Origin: Marsupella aquatica
Taxonomy: Eukaryota > Marchantiophyta
DNA length: 64,000 bases
Assembly: GCA_973895155.1 (NCBI GenBank)
Contig: OZ316898.1
Location: 496,001 to 560,000, forward strand
Reading direction: 5' to 3'
This document shows positions 15,450 to 27,507 of this stretch, one piece after another (within the stretch, counting starts at the first letter, position 1; the number at the start of each line of letters is the position of its first letter). The notes under the pieces are model-generated. The model was not told the DNA's origin, searched no databases, and worked only from the letters and a program-made list of their open reading frames with translations. The translations under genes were made by a program, and so were the position numbers.

Positions 15450-17756
15450 CTTATGACCACGGATGGAGAAATTCTTAGAGTTAGTCAAGAACTAGAGTCA
15501 AATCCTAACAATCTCCACGTTAACCTCACTTCTAACACAGCCCATGAATCGCGTCAAAATAAAGATTCTAATATATTTGATTGGAAGTACCTTAGATAAA
15601 TTTGATCCCCAAAACATTTAAATACTCTTTGAAAGGTAAATAGGTCAAGAGATGTGATCAATCATAAAATTCATTTGGAATCCCCAAGATATTTTGAAGT
15701 ACTTTAGATATATGTGATTTCACTGTTTTTTTGTATGATATTTTAAGGACAAATGAGTCAAAAAATCTTTTGAATGTGAGCAAGTGAAAAATTATAATGA
15801 TGAAAAATAGACTATTCGGAGATTAAAAGTTTGTTAGATTCTCAATTTCATATTCTTAAAGACTCAAATGATGGTTTCTTTCTGTTTTTTTGGTACCTTT
15901 TGAGTTTTTGCAAAAAATATGATAGTTTCAGGTGTATTTCTGGCATTTTCACATATTTTGAAGGTTTCTTGAGCAAATATTCTTATTGTTAGGTTTAGTA
16001 ACCATCCTTTTGTCTGACTTCTTGTTTAACCAACAATACTATGGGGTATCGTCAACTATCCTTGAGTACTCTAGGATAATGTGACCCCTCTAGACAAATA
16101 GTAGTAACAAAATTTAATTGCCAACAATCAAATCCATAGAGACAAGATATTCATCTTCAAGAAAAATGTAAGAAATGGAAATTTTGTGTGATGCAACATT
16201 TCTAGTAAATGATCCTCATGGATGAGCCTCATAGAAATTCTAGATGATGTGACATGTAGGTTGACCCAAGTTTTGCAGGAGGCTTATATTGGAGTTCAAT
16301 ATGCTTCCAAGGTAGAATGTTTGGATCTAACTTCTTCTCCATCATCAGATTATCATGCTTTTACTCTAAGTTTTACTTCAAGATGTTTCCTCTATGGTTC
16401 CAAAAGAGTCATATCAATGAAATCTTTCAAATTGAGTAGATATTGCTACAATGGATCACAAGAGCTATGGCAATGAGAGTAAGCATAGAGCTGCATGCAG
16501 GCAAGAAGGTGCAAAAAATGTGTTTTGTGTTACTTGGCATTTTCTAATGAATATTATGTCTGAACAGGGGTATTTAAATTGGGGTTGATATTGGCTTGCA
16601 TTGGTGGAGTTTGAAAATTTAGATTCAAGACCTCTATTTTCCATGAAAGCATGAGTAACTTTAGCAATAGGATCCGCAAATTGTAGAGTGGGTGAAAATG
16701 CTCTTAGTTGGTTGAATTTTAGTTCACTACTATGATGTGAGTTGCACATCACTAAAGCATGTTCTGAAGTTTATTGTAACCATATACATTTGATATCCTG
16801 CTTTTCCAGGTTTTGCTCCAAAGTATTTGCTTGATGAGACCCAAAAATAAAAAAATTACTTGATAGAACCCTTAGTTGGGGTCTTGGGTACGTTGATTCA
16901 AGGTCTATCAAGGTCAACCAAAGATCTGAAATAGTCAAGGCTCCTATCAAGTAACGCTTTTCATTTGGGGATCCATCAACCAAATACCTTGTTTTGCCCC
17001 TTTATTCTAGATACAAGAGCTTGGCTACTCTGAGGCTTTTTTCCTTGTAATAGTTTTTGCCCCGTTTTGGAGGTCCTCTCTCACTCAATTCTCAATGGGA
17101 TCCATAATACCCAATTGCTTTGAATTGTTCTTGTCAAGGCACATCAAACCAATATGAGATATGACACAAATAGTTATGTATTGGCATACATATGGTTACA
17201 TTAGTTTTTATATATATCCTTCTCATTGTTGGTCAATCGCTTCCTTGCTGAGGATCAAACCTTACTTTAATCTCTCATGGAGGTTGAGGAGGCTTCCCTT
17301 CCATTTCAGGTTCATTTGCAAGAGGTGCGATCATTCCTACCAAATCTTGGACGCGCTATGCTACCTTTTTTTTAGGAGGTTTTATCCTTGGACCCCATCT
17401 GTCTTCAGGCTGACCTTGCTATGTGTATGCACACTTTCACCCTCTCTAGCATCTTTGCCAAGACACCTGAAACAAACCAAGTTTAGATTCTTTCTTTTGG
17501 AGGGTGGCTTCAGACCAATCCGACCATCCCTTATCTACGGATGTCTTTAGAGGAGTTCTTGACTGCCATTGATCTTTGTCTAGGGATGCCTTACCCTCTT
17601 CTTGTAGGTTTACGTACTTCATGCACATGTGGAAACCCGTGTGGAAGCCTGATGTCATAGGGATACATCTTCTTCGTGCAATTTGGTAGGTAAACCATAG
17701 TTGTTCATGATATTACTTAGGTTCTTTATGGGTCCTTGATACATATGTAGTGGGAG
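15450..17756. other. AT-rich intergenic sequence, no gene recognised
   Basis: No supported gene. It may contain the decayed internal region of the element whose LTR is copy B, but no gag or pol motif could be read. Frames near 16222-16476 and 17161-17550 have no recognisable features. Confidence 0.35.
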
Positions 17757-18125
17757 TGTTAGGATATGCCTCTAGTATAACCTATATACTTCCATAGTAC
17801 TAAGTAAACTTCAGTAGACTAGGATAGCACTAGTTTGAGTTCCAGGTTCCCATAGACCATGGGAGGGGGCATACCCAAGGGGAACACAAACTTGTGCTCA
17901 CACTTGAAGGTTCATTATCTAGGAGAGAGAGCGAGGAGGTGAGAGGAGGAGCTCTAGCATGTTAGCTATAGAGCAGGTGTAATTGCATTGAATATTACTA
18001 GATTTCTTTCATGGCCATGGACCTAGCCCAGACGGGGTGAACCACACACCTTCAGTGTCAAAGTCTATGGATGTTTGTTCACATGTGTTGATGCTATCTC
18101 GTTCAAACTAGATTTATTCCCAACA
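17757..18125 (+). mobile_element. Solo copia-like LTR with perfect 5-bp target duplication
   Basis: The 369-bp unit begins TGTTAGGATATG and ends TTCCCAACA. GGGAG stands immediately before it (17752-17756) and immediately after it (18126-18130). Internally it has the copia LTR phrase GGGGTGAACCACACACCTTCAGTGTC near its 3' third. No internal region follows, so it is a solo LTR left by LTR-LTR recombination. Confidence 0.85.
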
Positions 18126-18370
18126 GGGAGGTGGTGCTCGAACTACCTGGTCCTCCACCATAGCAATTATGGGTTGATCTTACCATGGTCTGTGATGGTC
18201 GACATACTTTGGTGAATGTTGTGGTAGCAAAACCTTTGTGTTGGGACATCATCAAGATAGCGACGATAACCATAGGGGCATCCTGACCAGCCACGACAAA
18301 GGAGGCAAAAATGTGTTGCTCAAGCTTCATCGGATACCTTCCTCCCCCTTGCTATTGAGATATTTGAGTG
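18126..18370. other. Flank and target site of the giant-LTR gypsy element
   Basis: No gene recognised. The last five bases, GAGTG (18366-18370), are repeated at 28404-28408 and are read as the target-site duplication of the element between them. Confidence 0.45.
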
Positions 18371-19395
18371 TGTGACGCTGCCGGTACGGCGGTTAATGAG
18401 TGATTCAGTCTAATTGCGCTCGGCACGCGCGTTAGGTGGGTCTTAGGCCGCTATTATTAGCATAACGACAGTATTTAGGTAATCATTAGGGGTAGGACAT
18501 CATTAGGTAATAAGGGGGACTTCAGGTTCGGGCTGGCGGCGGGTCGCTATTCGCACACCCGGGTTACGAGCGTGGAAGGGCCCCTCCCTCGGGTCCGTAT
18601 AACGAACTTAAGGAAGCGGCCACTGACGCACGCTGACTCGGACCGGCGGAGTGGCCGGTACACCACAAGCATGAGCGGTTCAGCCTATGGGCGTCGAGGA
18701 GACGTCGGGGATCGACAAGCCCTCAAAGTATAAAAGGGGAGCCAACCCTTTGTAGTGCACCAGTCCATCAGTCCGCGCGCCAGCTTCGACCCCAGCTCTC
18801 TCGTTCTCTCTAGGTCGCCACTACTATCTCCTCTGAATGTCGCACACGATCCTCTCCATCTCGGTCATTCGATTCTGGATGCAGTTCCTATCTACCGGAA
18901 GACGTATTACATTGGCGGGAAGGCGTATTTCGCTAGCCACATCGAAATCATTCTTGGGTGGTACGCCCGGTTTGATCGACGAACCCTTCCCCGCATCAAC
19001 GTTACAAAGCTGGTCCCAGCTAGGTGGGTTTTTCCGGCATTGGAGAGATGGCCCCAACCCGAGGCCCGAAGTCCAGTGGACACGCCAACTTCACCCACCC
19101 CACCTCCACAAATAGCTGTAACCGTAACCGAGGAGGCGCCGGAGGGGTCGGTCGTCGCAACCGTTGATGCGACCCAACTAGCCGGGCTAAGTACAGAAGT
19201 TGGTACGGCAGAGGTCTTACCCGAACCCGGGTCTCCCAAGGACCCGCCGGTGGCAATTCCGGAGAACCGGACATCGCTGCAGGAGGACACTCCAGCCCCT
19301 TCCCACGTTATGTCCCCCAGGCTGGACGTCACTGCCCCGGCCCCTGCGCGTGTTGACGTCTGCCCGTGCCCAAATCCGGACAGGCACAACTTGGA
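18371..19395 (+). repeat. 5' LTR remnant with two internal deletions
   Basis: The segment starts TGTGACGCTGCCGG, as does the 3' LTR at 24390. It carries the same TATA box (TATAAAAG, 18729-18736) and the same ATG (18837). At 18897-18901 it jumps, across a shared GGAAG, over sequence equivalent to 24921-26313. It then matches 26314-26807 until 19395, where LTR similarity stops. The LTR 3' end, primer site and start of gag are therefore missing. Differences from the 3' LTR are mostly C/T and G/A transitions. Confidence 0.75.
18729..18736 (+). promoter_or_regulatory. LTR TATA box (5' LTR)
   Basis: TATAAAAG followed by GGGAGCC lies about 360 bases into the LTR. The identical sequence is at 24748-24755 in the 3' LTR. 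Transcription would be expected to start some 25-35 bases downstream, before the ATG at 18837. Confidence 0.6.
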
Positions 19396-22300
19396 AGAAA
19401 CGAGTGAAGAAGGAGGGGAAGATTAAACCCCGGGCGCGAAGAACGATACCAGATCCAAAGGCTGCCGAAGCAGACAAGCTGAACGAAATCACGGATCGAC
19501 TCAAAGCACTGTCAGTACATCTTGCGGAAAAGCCGGTGGAGAAGAAGAAGCCATCTGAGATTCGAGCCCATGCGTGGTGTTCAAAGTGCTTCCAATCCGG
19601 CCATGTGGTGCAGGAATGCCCAAGGTGGAAGAACCGAGTTCACCAAGTAGAGCTGGATGATGTTGACAACCCGGGCCCCGAATCGGAGTCCACGGAGTAT
19701 TTCTCTGAGGACCCTCCTGATTCTGTGTACCAGATTTCAACGGTAGGTCCGCGTAATTTAGCGGGTAGAACCGCGTACCCCTACCCAAGTAATGGCCGGA
19801 GTTTCCAGGTTATCAGTAACCCGAGCATCCCTCCTAAGCCAGGGATTTGGCGGTCCCCGGTTTGTTACAACTGTGAAAAGCCAGGACACTTTGCGAGGGA
19901 ATGCACCGAACCAAGACATCAGGGAGATGGCCGGGGCACCCCACTATGTCAAGTTTGCAAAACGGAGGCTCATTCCACGGCCAACTGTCCGTTGGTAATC
20001 GCTGCTCGAACGAGTGCGGCTAGACCGGCCCAGGCTGGACCAGTCACGAGCGATGCAGTCGTCCAAATGATTGCTATAGAATGGCAAGATGACAACACCG
20101 AGTGGGTGAATCTGGTGGACGTGGCGGAACACCCTAATCCATTGGATGAGGCTGAGTGCTACCGAGTGTCGACAAGGGCCGAACGGAAGGAAGAAAAGAC
20201 GGAGGAGAAACGAAGGAAAAAGCAAGATACTACTCTGGTGCAGCCAGCAATAAATATACCCCCGGAAAAGGACGATGACTACCGATGGGACGACCCGAAG
20301 CTGTTCTTCCCCCGCATCGAAGAATTGGTAAAGAAACAGCTGGAGGCTTACGAAGCTCGGGAATACCAGAAGGCAATCGATAAGGACATCAAAGAAGCCG
20401 AGACAGCCCGGCGACAGGAGCAAGAAAAGCAAGATAGACAAGAGGAAGCCAAGCAGCAGCCAACGAAAGAAACAAAGGAGGACTATGATATTAAGGAGGA
20501 CGTGAAGAGTTGCCCGGTTACAGCGACGGTGGGGCAATTGCTGCAGAACAACCCACAGTACAAACGACAACTAAGGGAGTTGCTCATGGGTCGTCGAAGG
20601 AGGAGACTACCCCGAGTTGGGAGTGCGGACTGCAACATGATATGCGAGGACCTTGGAGCGCCGGACATCTCGATCGAAATTAATAACTGTACCATCAAGA
20701 TGGTTCTTGTAGACGGAGGAGCGGGAGTCAACATCATGACTGAAGAAATGTCAGTCAAGTTAGGATACCTCACGTATCAACCCACGGCCCGAGCTATCAG
20801 ATTAGCAAACGGGGCAAGGGTCCTCCCATTAGGCACGCTCACACGAGTGCTCACTCTGGTGGGAGGGGTAGAGTTCTATCTCAACTTCTTAGTCATGAGG
20901 CCGGTTCGTCCCTCCTCTTACCCGGTTCTTCTGGGCAGGCCGTGGTTGTACGGTGGCCGCGTAGTCACGGATTGGGGAAAGAAGGAGCTACGGTTCGGGG
21001 AACCCACCGTACGGGTATCCTGGGCAATGGACGATTATCAGGGAGAAACCCCACAAGGACCCGAGGAATATGATTCGGAGACCTCGGAGGAAGAGAAACT
21101 CAATATGATCGAACTCATCTCGTCCCTATCCGAGGAAGATGTCTTCGGAGTTGAAGCAACCCGAGAAACACATCTCCTAAATTACTCGAGGGCTGCCATT
21201 GAGTCCACCCCAAGCACATCTACTGTCAGGGATGCGGAAACGCACGAACAACTCGTCGAGACGGAGGACACGGCTCCAGCTAAGCAGGGAGCCGAGGCTA
21301 CTCCTTCCATTTCAGAGCCTCGTAACCATGAACCAGCCCAACAACCGCCTGAGGCCGAAAACTCAAGACCGAGACATAAAAAGCGAGTCTCATGGGATCC
21401 GTCCATTCCGCAATTGGAGGAAGTAAACCCCATCCCGAGACCAATCCCGGTCCCACCCATGTACGGAGGAGTTCGGTTAGCTGAGCTTGACGCGAGCCTG
21501 GACCCGAGTCTGCGAAACCAGGTTGAAGTCATCAGGAAGGAGCACTACCGGAAGTACACTATTGGGATGGACAAATCTTTTAACCTGGGCCACGCTCTGA
21601 CGGGGAAGGCTGAAAAATCCATCCAAGCTTTGCTCAAGGAATATGAAGATGTGTTTGCATGGAGTCATCATGATTTAACAGGCGTCTCCCCCGAGTTGGG
21701 AGAACACACGATCGATCTGAACCTAGGAGCCCATGCGGTACGACAGCGACAACGTCGCATGAATCCAAGGTACTCCATCTTAGTGAAGGAGGAAATTGAT
21801 CGTCTCCTCGCCGCCGATATCATTTACCCGGTAATGGCCAGCGACTGGGTCTCTCCCATTGTCATTGTACCAAAGAAGGGAGGTACGAATGGAAAACCTA
21901 AGATTCGTATCTGTTAGGACTACCGTAAGCTGAATGACGCAACCCGAAAAGACCATTACCCATTACCATTCACGGATATGGTTCTAGATATGGTGGCCCG
22001 AAATGAAATCTATACATTTCTTGACGGGTATTCAGGTTATAACCAAATCTGGATTCGTCTCGCGGATCAGCTCAAAACAACTTTCACTACGGAGTGGGGG
22101 ACGTTCGCATTTCGGAGGATGCCTTTTGGTCTGTGTAACGCCCCGGCTATGTTTCAGCGCCTTATGATGAATATCTTCCACGATTTCCTACGGGAATTTT
22201 TGGAGATATTTATCGATGACTTTGCCATCTTCGGAACCGTTGCCATGCACCCCGAACACCTACGATGAACGTTGCAACGATGCCGAGATGTTAACCTCAA

Positions 22301-24422
22301 ACTACATCCCGCCAAATGCTTCTTTGGGGTAGAGGAGGGGGTGTTACTCGGGCATCGTGTGTCCAAAAGGGGCATTGAGGTGGACCAAGAGAAAGTTGCG
22401 GCCTGGATGGCGGTGGTGTTCTCCGTGGATCAAAAAGCAGTACGATCCTTCTTGGGCTGCGTAGGGTATTACCGCCGGTTCATTAAAGACTTTGCTAAAA
22501 TTGCGTTGCCCTTAACTGAGATGATGAAGAAGGACGCAGTGGTCGAGGAGACCCCCCGAAGACGGTTTGCTTTTGAGGAACTCCGTAAACGGCTCACCAC
22601 CGCGCCTATCATGGTCACCCCAGACTGGAATAAGGAGTTCCACGTGTATGTCGATGTGTCGGGGTTCTGTATCGGATCCGTACTTAGTCAGCTAGATGAG
22701 GATGGACGTGATCACCCCATCTATTTCGCTAGCCGTCAACTATTTGCAACCAAAAAGAATTATTCCCCCACTGATCGAGAAGCTTTGGGAATAATCTACT
22801 CGTGTAAAAAATTCTGACACTATCTGCTAGGCTACAAGGTCATTTTCCACACGGATCATGATAGCCTGAAGTACATGGTCAATAAAGCGGATGTGACAGG
22901 ACGGATAGCCCGGTGGGTGCTACTTCTCCAGGAATTTAATTACGAAGTAAGGGTTCGCCCAGGAAGGGTACACCTCAATGCTGATTTCTTTTCACGACTG
23001 GACGGCATACCAGTCGATCAGCCAATTGATGATATTTTTCCGGATGAGGAGTTGTTCCACGTGGGGGAAGGGACACCAACGTGGTACGGCTCAATAATCA
23101 CCTTCCTTTTAATGGGCCGCATCCCTGACGGCATCAATCAGGAGGCCGCCACTATGTTTTTACGGAAAGCTGGGCCTTACGTCATGATATAGGGTCACCT
23201 ACATAAGGAAGGTATTAACGGAAAGTTACGACACTGCTTAGAGTATAAGGAGACACTTATCGTGATACGGGCCCTGCATGAAGAAGAAGCTGGAGGCCAT
23301 TTCGCGGCAGTTACGACAGCCCGAAAGATTCTGGACTCGGGGTATTGGTGGCCTACGTTGCATCGGGATGTACAGCGCTTCATTAAGGGTTGTGACTTGT
23401 GTCAGCGAGCGGGGGCCCCGAGGCGGGCTCATCATCACCCGCTCACATCTGTGCTTCCATTGGCACCATTCGAAAAATGGGGAATTGATTATATCGGGCC
23501 GTTCACTCCTGTTACCCGAAGGCGAAGGTGCAGATACATCCTATTAGCTATTGATTACTCCACCAAATGGGTCGAAGCGCGGGCTACGGTAAAGGACGAC
23601 GCCACAACCAGTGCCAGATTCTTATACGAACAGATTTTCACCCGATTCGGACCGCCCTTGGAATTGGTAAGCGACCGTGGAACCCACTTCCTCAATGACA
23701 CCGTAGCCCAGCTTACGGAGCGTTACCTAGTCAAGCACCGCAAAACTACCCCGTATCATCCTAAAGCCAACGGGATGGCGGAGAGAGCAAATGGTATCAT
23801 TGGGAAGATCCTCAACAAAACTATAGCTGCGCACAAAACGAATTGGGATGATAAGTTGTACGCAGCGGTGTACTCGTATAATCTAGCTTACAAAACTACT
23901 ACGAGTCACAGCCCGTACTTTCTGGTATTCGGCCAACATTCGTTGGTGCCCGTCAAATTTGAAGTGCACACTCCACGGGTCAGCATTCGGGATCGCTTAC
24001 CTGAATCTGAAAGTCTGTCAGACCGAGCTTATCAGATTGAAGCCTTGGAATAAGCACGGCTACTGGCAGCTCGACACACCATGAAGAAACAGGCAACTTC
24101 GAAGAAGCAGCACGACAAAGGACTACGGAGGGTCGACGTCGTGGCAGGCGATCTAGTCCTTCTGTACGATAGTAGGTACATGCAGTTTCCAGGGAAGCTG
24201 CATACCCGGTGGTTGGGGCCCTTCCTTGTCAATCAGATCTACCGAAACGGATCTTTGGAGCTTGCGACGTATGCCGGCGATTTACTCCCCACGCGAATCA
24301 GCTACGATCGTGTAAAAAAGTACCACCATCAAGATGACGACACCGATAGCGATGTTCACGAGGACACTTCACAATTAAGCAGGGAGCTATGTGACGCTGC
24401 CGGTACGGCGGTTAATGAGTGA
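19396..24422 (+). pseudogene. pol: Gag C-terminus and pol (PR-RT-RNaseH-INT) of gypsy element, with stops
   Basis: One uninterrupted phase runs through the whole region, broken only by five stops: TAG 21915, TGA 22266, TGA 22815, TAG 23190, TAA 24051. In order: three CCHC knuckles (CSKCFQSGHVVQEC, CYNCEKPGHFAREC, CQVCKTEAHSTANC; 19575-19990), protease with VDGGAG near 20708, RT with MPFGLCNAP and FIDDF near 22211, RNase H from about 22630, and integrase with an HHCC finger and D,D-35-E residues (IDYSTKW, SDRGTHF, MAERANG; 23262-24050). The normal gag start is missing. The final stop (24420-24422) lies inside the 3' LTR. The protease motif has DGG where DSG/DTG is usual. Confidence 0.85.
24377..24389 (+). 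other. Polypurine tract
   Basis: AAGCAGGGAGCTA directly precedes the TGTGACGCTG start of the 3' LTR at 24390. Its position and purine content fit the plus-strand primer of an LTR retrotransposon. It overlaps the coding frame of pol. Confidence 0.65.
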
Positions 24423-24747
24423 TTCAGTCTAACTGCACTCGGCATGCACGTTAGGTGGGTCTTAGGCCGCTATTATTAGCATAATGACAGTATTTAGGTA
24501 ATCATTAGGGGTAGGACATCATTAGGTAATAAGGGGGACTTCAGGTTCGGGCTGGCGGCGGGTCGCTATTCGCACACCCGGGTTACGAGCGTGGAAGGGC
24601 CCCTCCCTCGGGTCCGTATAACGAACTTAAGGAAGCGGCCACTGACGCACGCTGACTCGGACCGGCGGAGTGGCCGGTACACCACAATCGTGAGCGGTTC
24701 AGCCTATGGGCGTCGAGGAGACGTCGGGGATTGACAAGCCCTCAAAG

Positions 24748-24755
24748 TATAAAAG
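24748..24755 (+). promoter_or_regulatory. LTR TATA box (3' LTR)
   Basis: TATAAAAG, identical to 18729-18736 in the 5' LTR, about 100 bases upstream of the ATG at 24856. It would drive the LTR reading frame directly, and in the 5' LTR position the full-length transcript. Confidence 0.6.
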
Positions 24756-24855
24756 GGGAGCCAACCCTTTGTAGTGCACCAGTCCATCAGTCTGCGCGCC
24801 AGCTTCGACCCCAGCTCTCTCGTTCTCTCTAGGTCGCCACTACTATCTCCTCTGA

Positions 24856-27507
24856 ATGTCGCACACGATCCTCTCCAGCTTGGCCATTCGATTCTGGACG
24901 CAGTTCCTATCTACCGGAAGGCACTTGGCCGATTCATTGAAACACGCCAACCCGCACCGATACAAAATCGAACGCGAATACGAGAGAGCCATCCGCCTAG
25001 CAGGACGACACCACTACATCCTTAACTTTGACTACCCGTCTCAGAGCGAGCTTTACCGACCAGCAGAGGTATCTGGGTACTTCTTCAACGGAGACAAATA
25101 TATCGGGTTCTAGGAAGCATTGCTTCGGCTTCCGGACGAGGTCTTCAACATCCCGGGTACAATCGACCTGTAGCGACATCACTTCGACCACATCCCTGCC
25201 CAGGTTCGGGCTGTCATTAACGGCGAGTCCAGTACCAACCGTTCGACAAGGGCGTCCGCACTCGCTTCGGAGAACTTCTACCAGCACCTGCAGAGCTTCA
25301 TGGGAACTCGGCCATCGACCAACATGACCAACTCAGCCGTGCCCGTACCCATACCCGTGCCCATGCAACCTCAGGCTCAACCTCAGGCTCAGCTTCAGCT
25401 TTAGCTTCAGCCTCAGCCGCAGCCTAGCCAAACCCCACCACCTATCACCCAGCTAGCACAGGTACGCTCCGTCATCAACGCTGTGGATCTTAGCGATGAC
25501 GACGAGGCTACCCCACCCTTGACCAGGCGGCCCAGAGGAACAAGCGCTCGGGGGGCCGACACTATATCGTCCCCACCCCCTGCTCTGACCCTAGGAGCGG
25601 CCCCAACAGACAACATGGTGACCGTGGCCGCCCCGGGCCCGTTACCAATGGTAGTGGCACTCCTCAGGCCCGATCGGGAGGATGGGGAAGTATCACCTTC
25701 CCCGAGTCAGTCACGGGGAAAGAAGAGGAAGGAATCCGCCACTGCATCCGGGTTACCGTTGGCCACGGTAGCCGTAGCCAAGGTGACAATGCACCGCATG
25801 GGGGAAAACGTTCACAGCAACATCCTCCATCCCAAGCATGCGGTGTACCTGAAGACTCAGGGATTTGAGCACCTCGCCTCTCTCCCCTGGAATACTTGCA
25901 GGTACTACGGGGAGGACATGACAGAATTCATCAAGAATTATGACGACGTACGTCAATAGACTCAACTACGGGGAAGGAATATGTCCCTCACAGAAGAACG
26001 GCTCAAGATGATCTTCGGGTTACCCGAAGGTGACCATCGAGTCGAATCACGGGCTCCCGGGGGCAAGGGGGCCAAGTACCAATCTTCAAGTTTTCCCTCA
26101 GAGGGAGCAGTAGACAACGGGTTCGTGATGAGGACCTGCCTCATGCCCGAGATAGCTGAGCGGCTGGAGTTCCAAAGGTACGCTCTCCACATGATGGAAC
26201 CCCAGGGGGAGATCTCCGCCGCCCAGGTTATCCAGGTCGAGAACTATCGACCTAGGAAATGGGCATCGTACTTCGCTAAGAAATTCCATGAAGAGATGGA
26301 GCGGCAAAGGAAGACGTTGTACATTGGCGGGAAGACGTATTTCGCTAGCCACATCGAAATCATTCTTGAGTGGTACGCCCGGTTTGATCGACGAACCCTT
26401 CCCCGCATCAACGTTACAAAGCTGGTCCCAGCTAGGTGGGTTTTTCCGGCATTGGAGAGACGGCCCCAACCCGAGGCCCGAAGTCCAGTGGACACGCCAG
26501 CTTCACCCACCCCACCTCCACAAATAGCTGTAACCGTAACCGAGGAGGCGCCAGAGGGGTCGGTCGTCGCAACCGTTGATGCGACCCAACTAGCCGGGCT
26601 AAGTACAGAAGTTGGTACGGCAGAGGTCTTACCCAAACCCGGGTCTCCCAAGGACCCGCCGGTGGCAATTCCGGAGAACCGAACATCGCTGCAGGAGGAC
26701 ACTCCAGCCCCTTCCCACGTTATGTCCCCCGGGCTGGACGTCACTGCCCCGGCCCCTGCGCGTGTTGACGTCTGCCCATGCCCAAATCCGGACAGGCACA
26801 ACTTGGACCTCTTTGTACAGGGTACGTTCCTGAACGGGCTTCTGGGAGATTTCTCTCATCAAATTGCCCGGGATATCGGGGAGTTCATGGCCCGGAAAGT
26901 AGCCTATTTCTTCAATCAGGAGTTGGTTGCCGCCGTAAAGGCAGGTCGGGCCCAGTCGGAGGCCCTTCAGAGGATAGAGCGGTACCGGGTGGAGTCCGTG
27001 TACCTAAAGAACGAAGTGGCGGCTCAAGAGGCTGAGCTTCTGTAACTACGACCCAAGGTTGCAGCCGTCGATGAGTTGTTAGCAAAGGCGTACACTCTTA
27101 CCGCCCTAGCCGAACAGGCCAAAGCTGGGAACGAGGCCGAGATTACACGACTCCGGAACCAGATTGACAGTTTGAAGACACAAGCTATCACCTGGCAGAA
27201 AGACCTGGAGGAGGCCGAGGAGCGAGCCCAGCGGGACACGGCGGAGATAGCCACGCTGTAGGCCGAGATAGCGCGGCTCCAAACCGAGGCCGAGAAGCAG
27301 GATCAGCTGGCGGCTAAACTGACGAGCGACGCCCAGCAGCTGGAGGAGGCATGTCAGGAGGCAGCAGAGGAGACGGACGCGGCGAGGCAAGAGAACGAAT
27401 CTCTGTTGGACCAGGTCCAGCTCCTCAAAGCGGACAATGAGAGGCTTCGAAGGCAGCGGGATGGCCGTTCCCATTCGGGCGGCTCTGGCAAGCGTGCCAG
27501 GCATTAG
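24856..27507 (+). pseudogene. LTR-encoded reading frame, coiled-coil protein of unknown function
   Basis: A single phase runs 884 codons from ATG 24856 (MSHTILSSLAIRFW) to TAG 27505, with premature stops only: TAG 25111, 25171, 25402 and 25957, TAA 27043, TAG 27259. Regions in order: a globular N-terminal part, a P/Q-rich linker with PQAQPQAQ (about 25350-25440), an acidic and basic patch with GKKRKES (about 25718), and a second globular part whose SLTEERLKMIFGLPEG resembles plant-mobile-domain-type proteins. A proline/threonine-rich stretch follows, then a long coiled coil (26950-27480) ending GKRARH. There is no zinc knuckle, protease or RT. It is homologous to the frame at 39117-42493. Function unknown. 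Confidence 0.7.

Noticed and set aside
19200-21917. The 905-codon frame as a complete gene starting at 19200
   Set aside because: The start is not an ATG and lies in LTR-derived sequence out of its own frame. The true gag/pol phase only begins at the junction after 19395.
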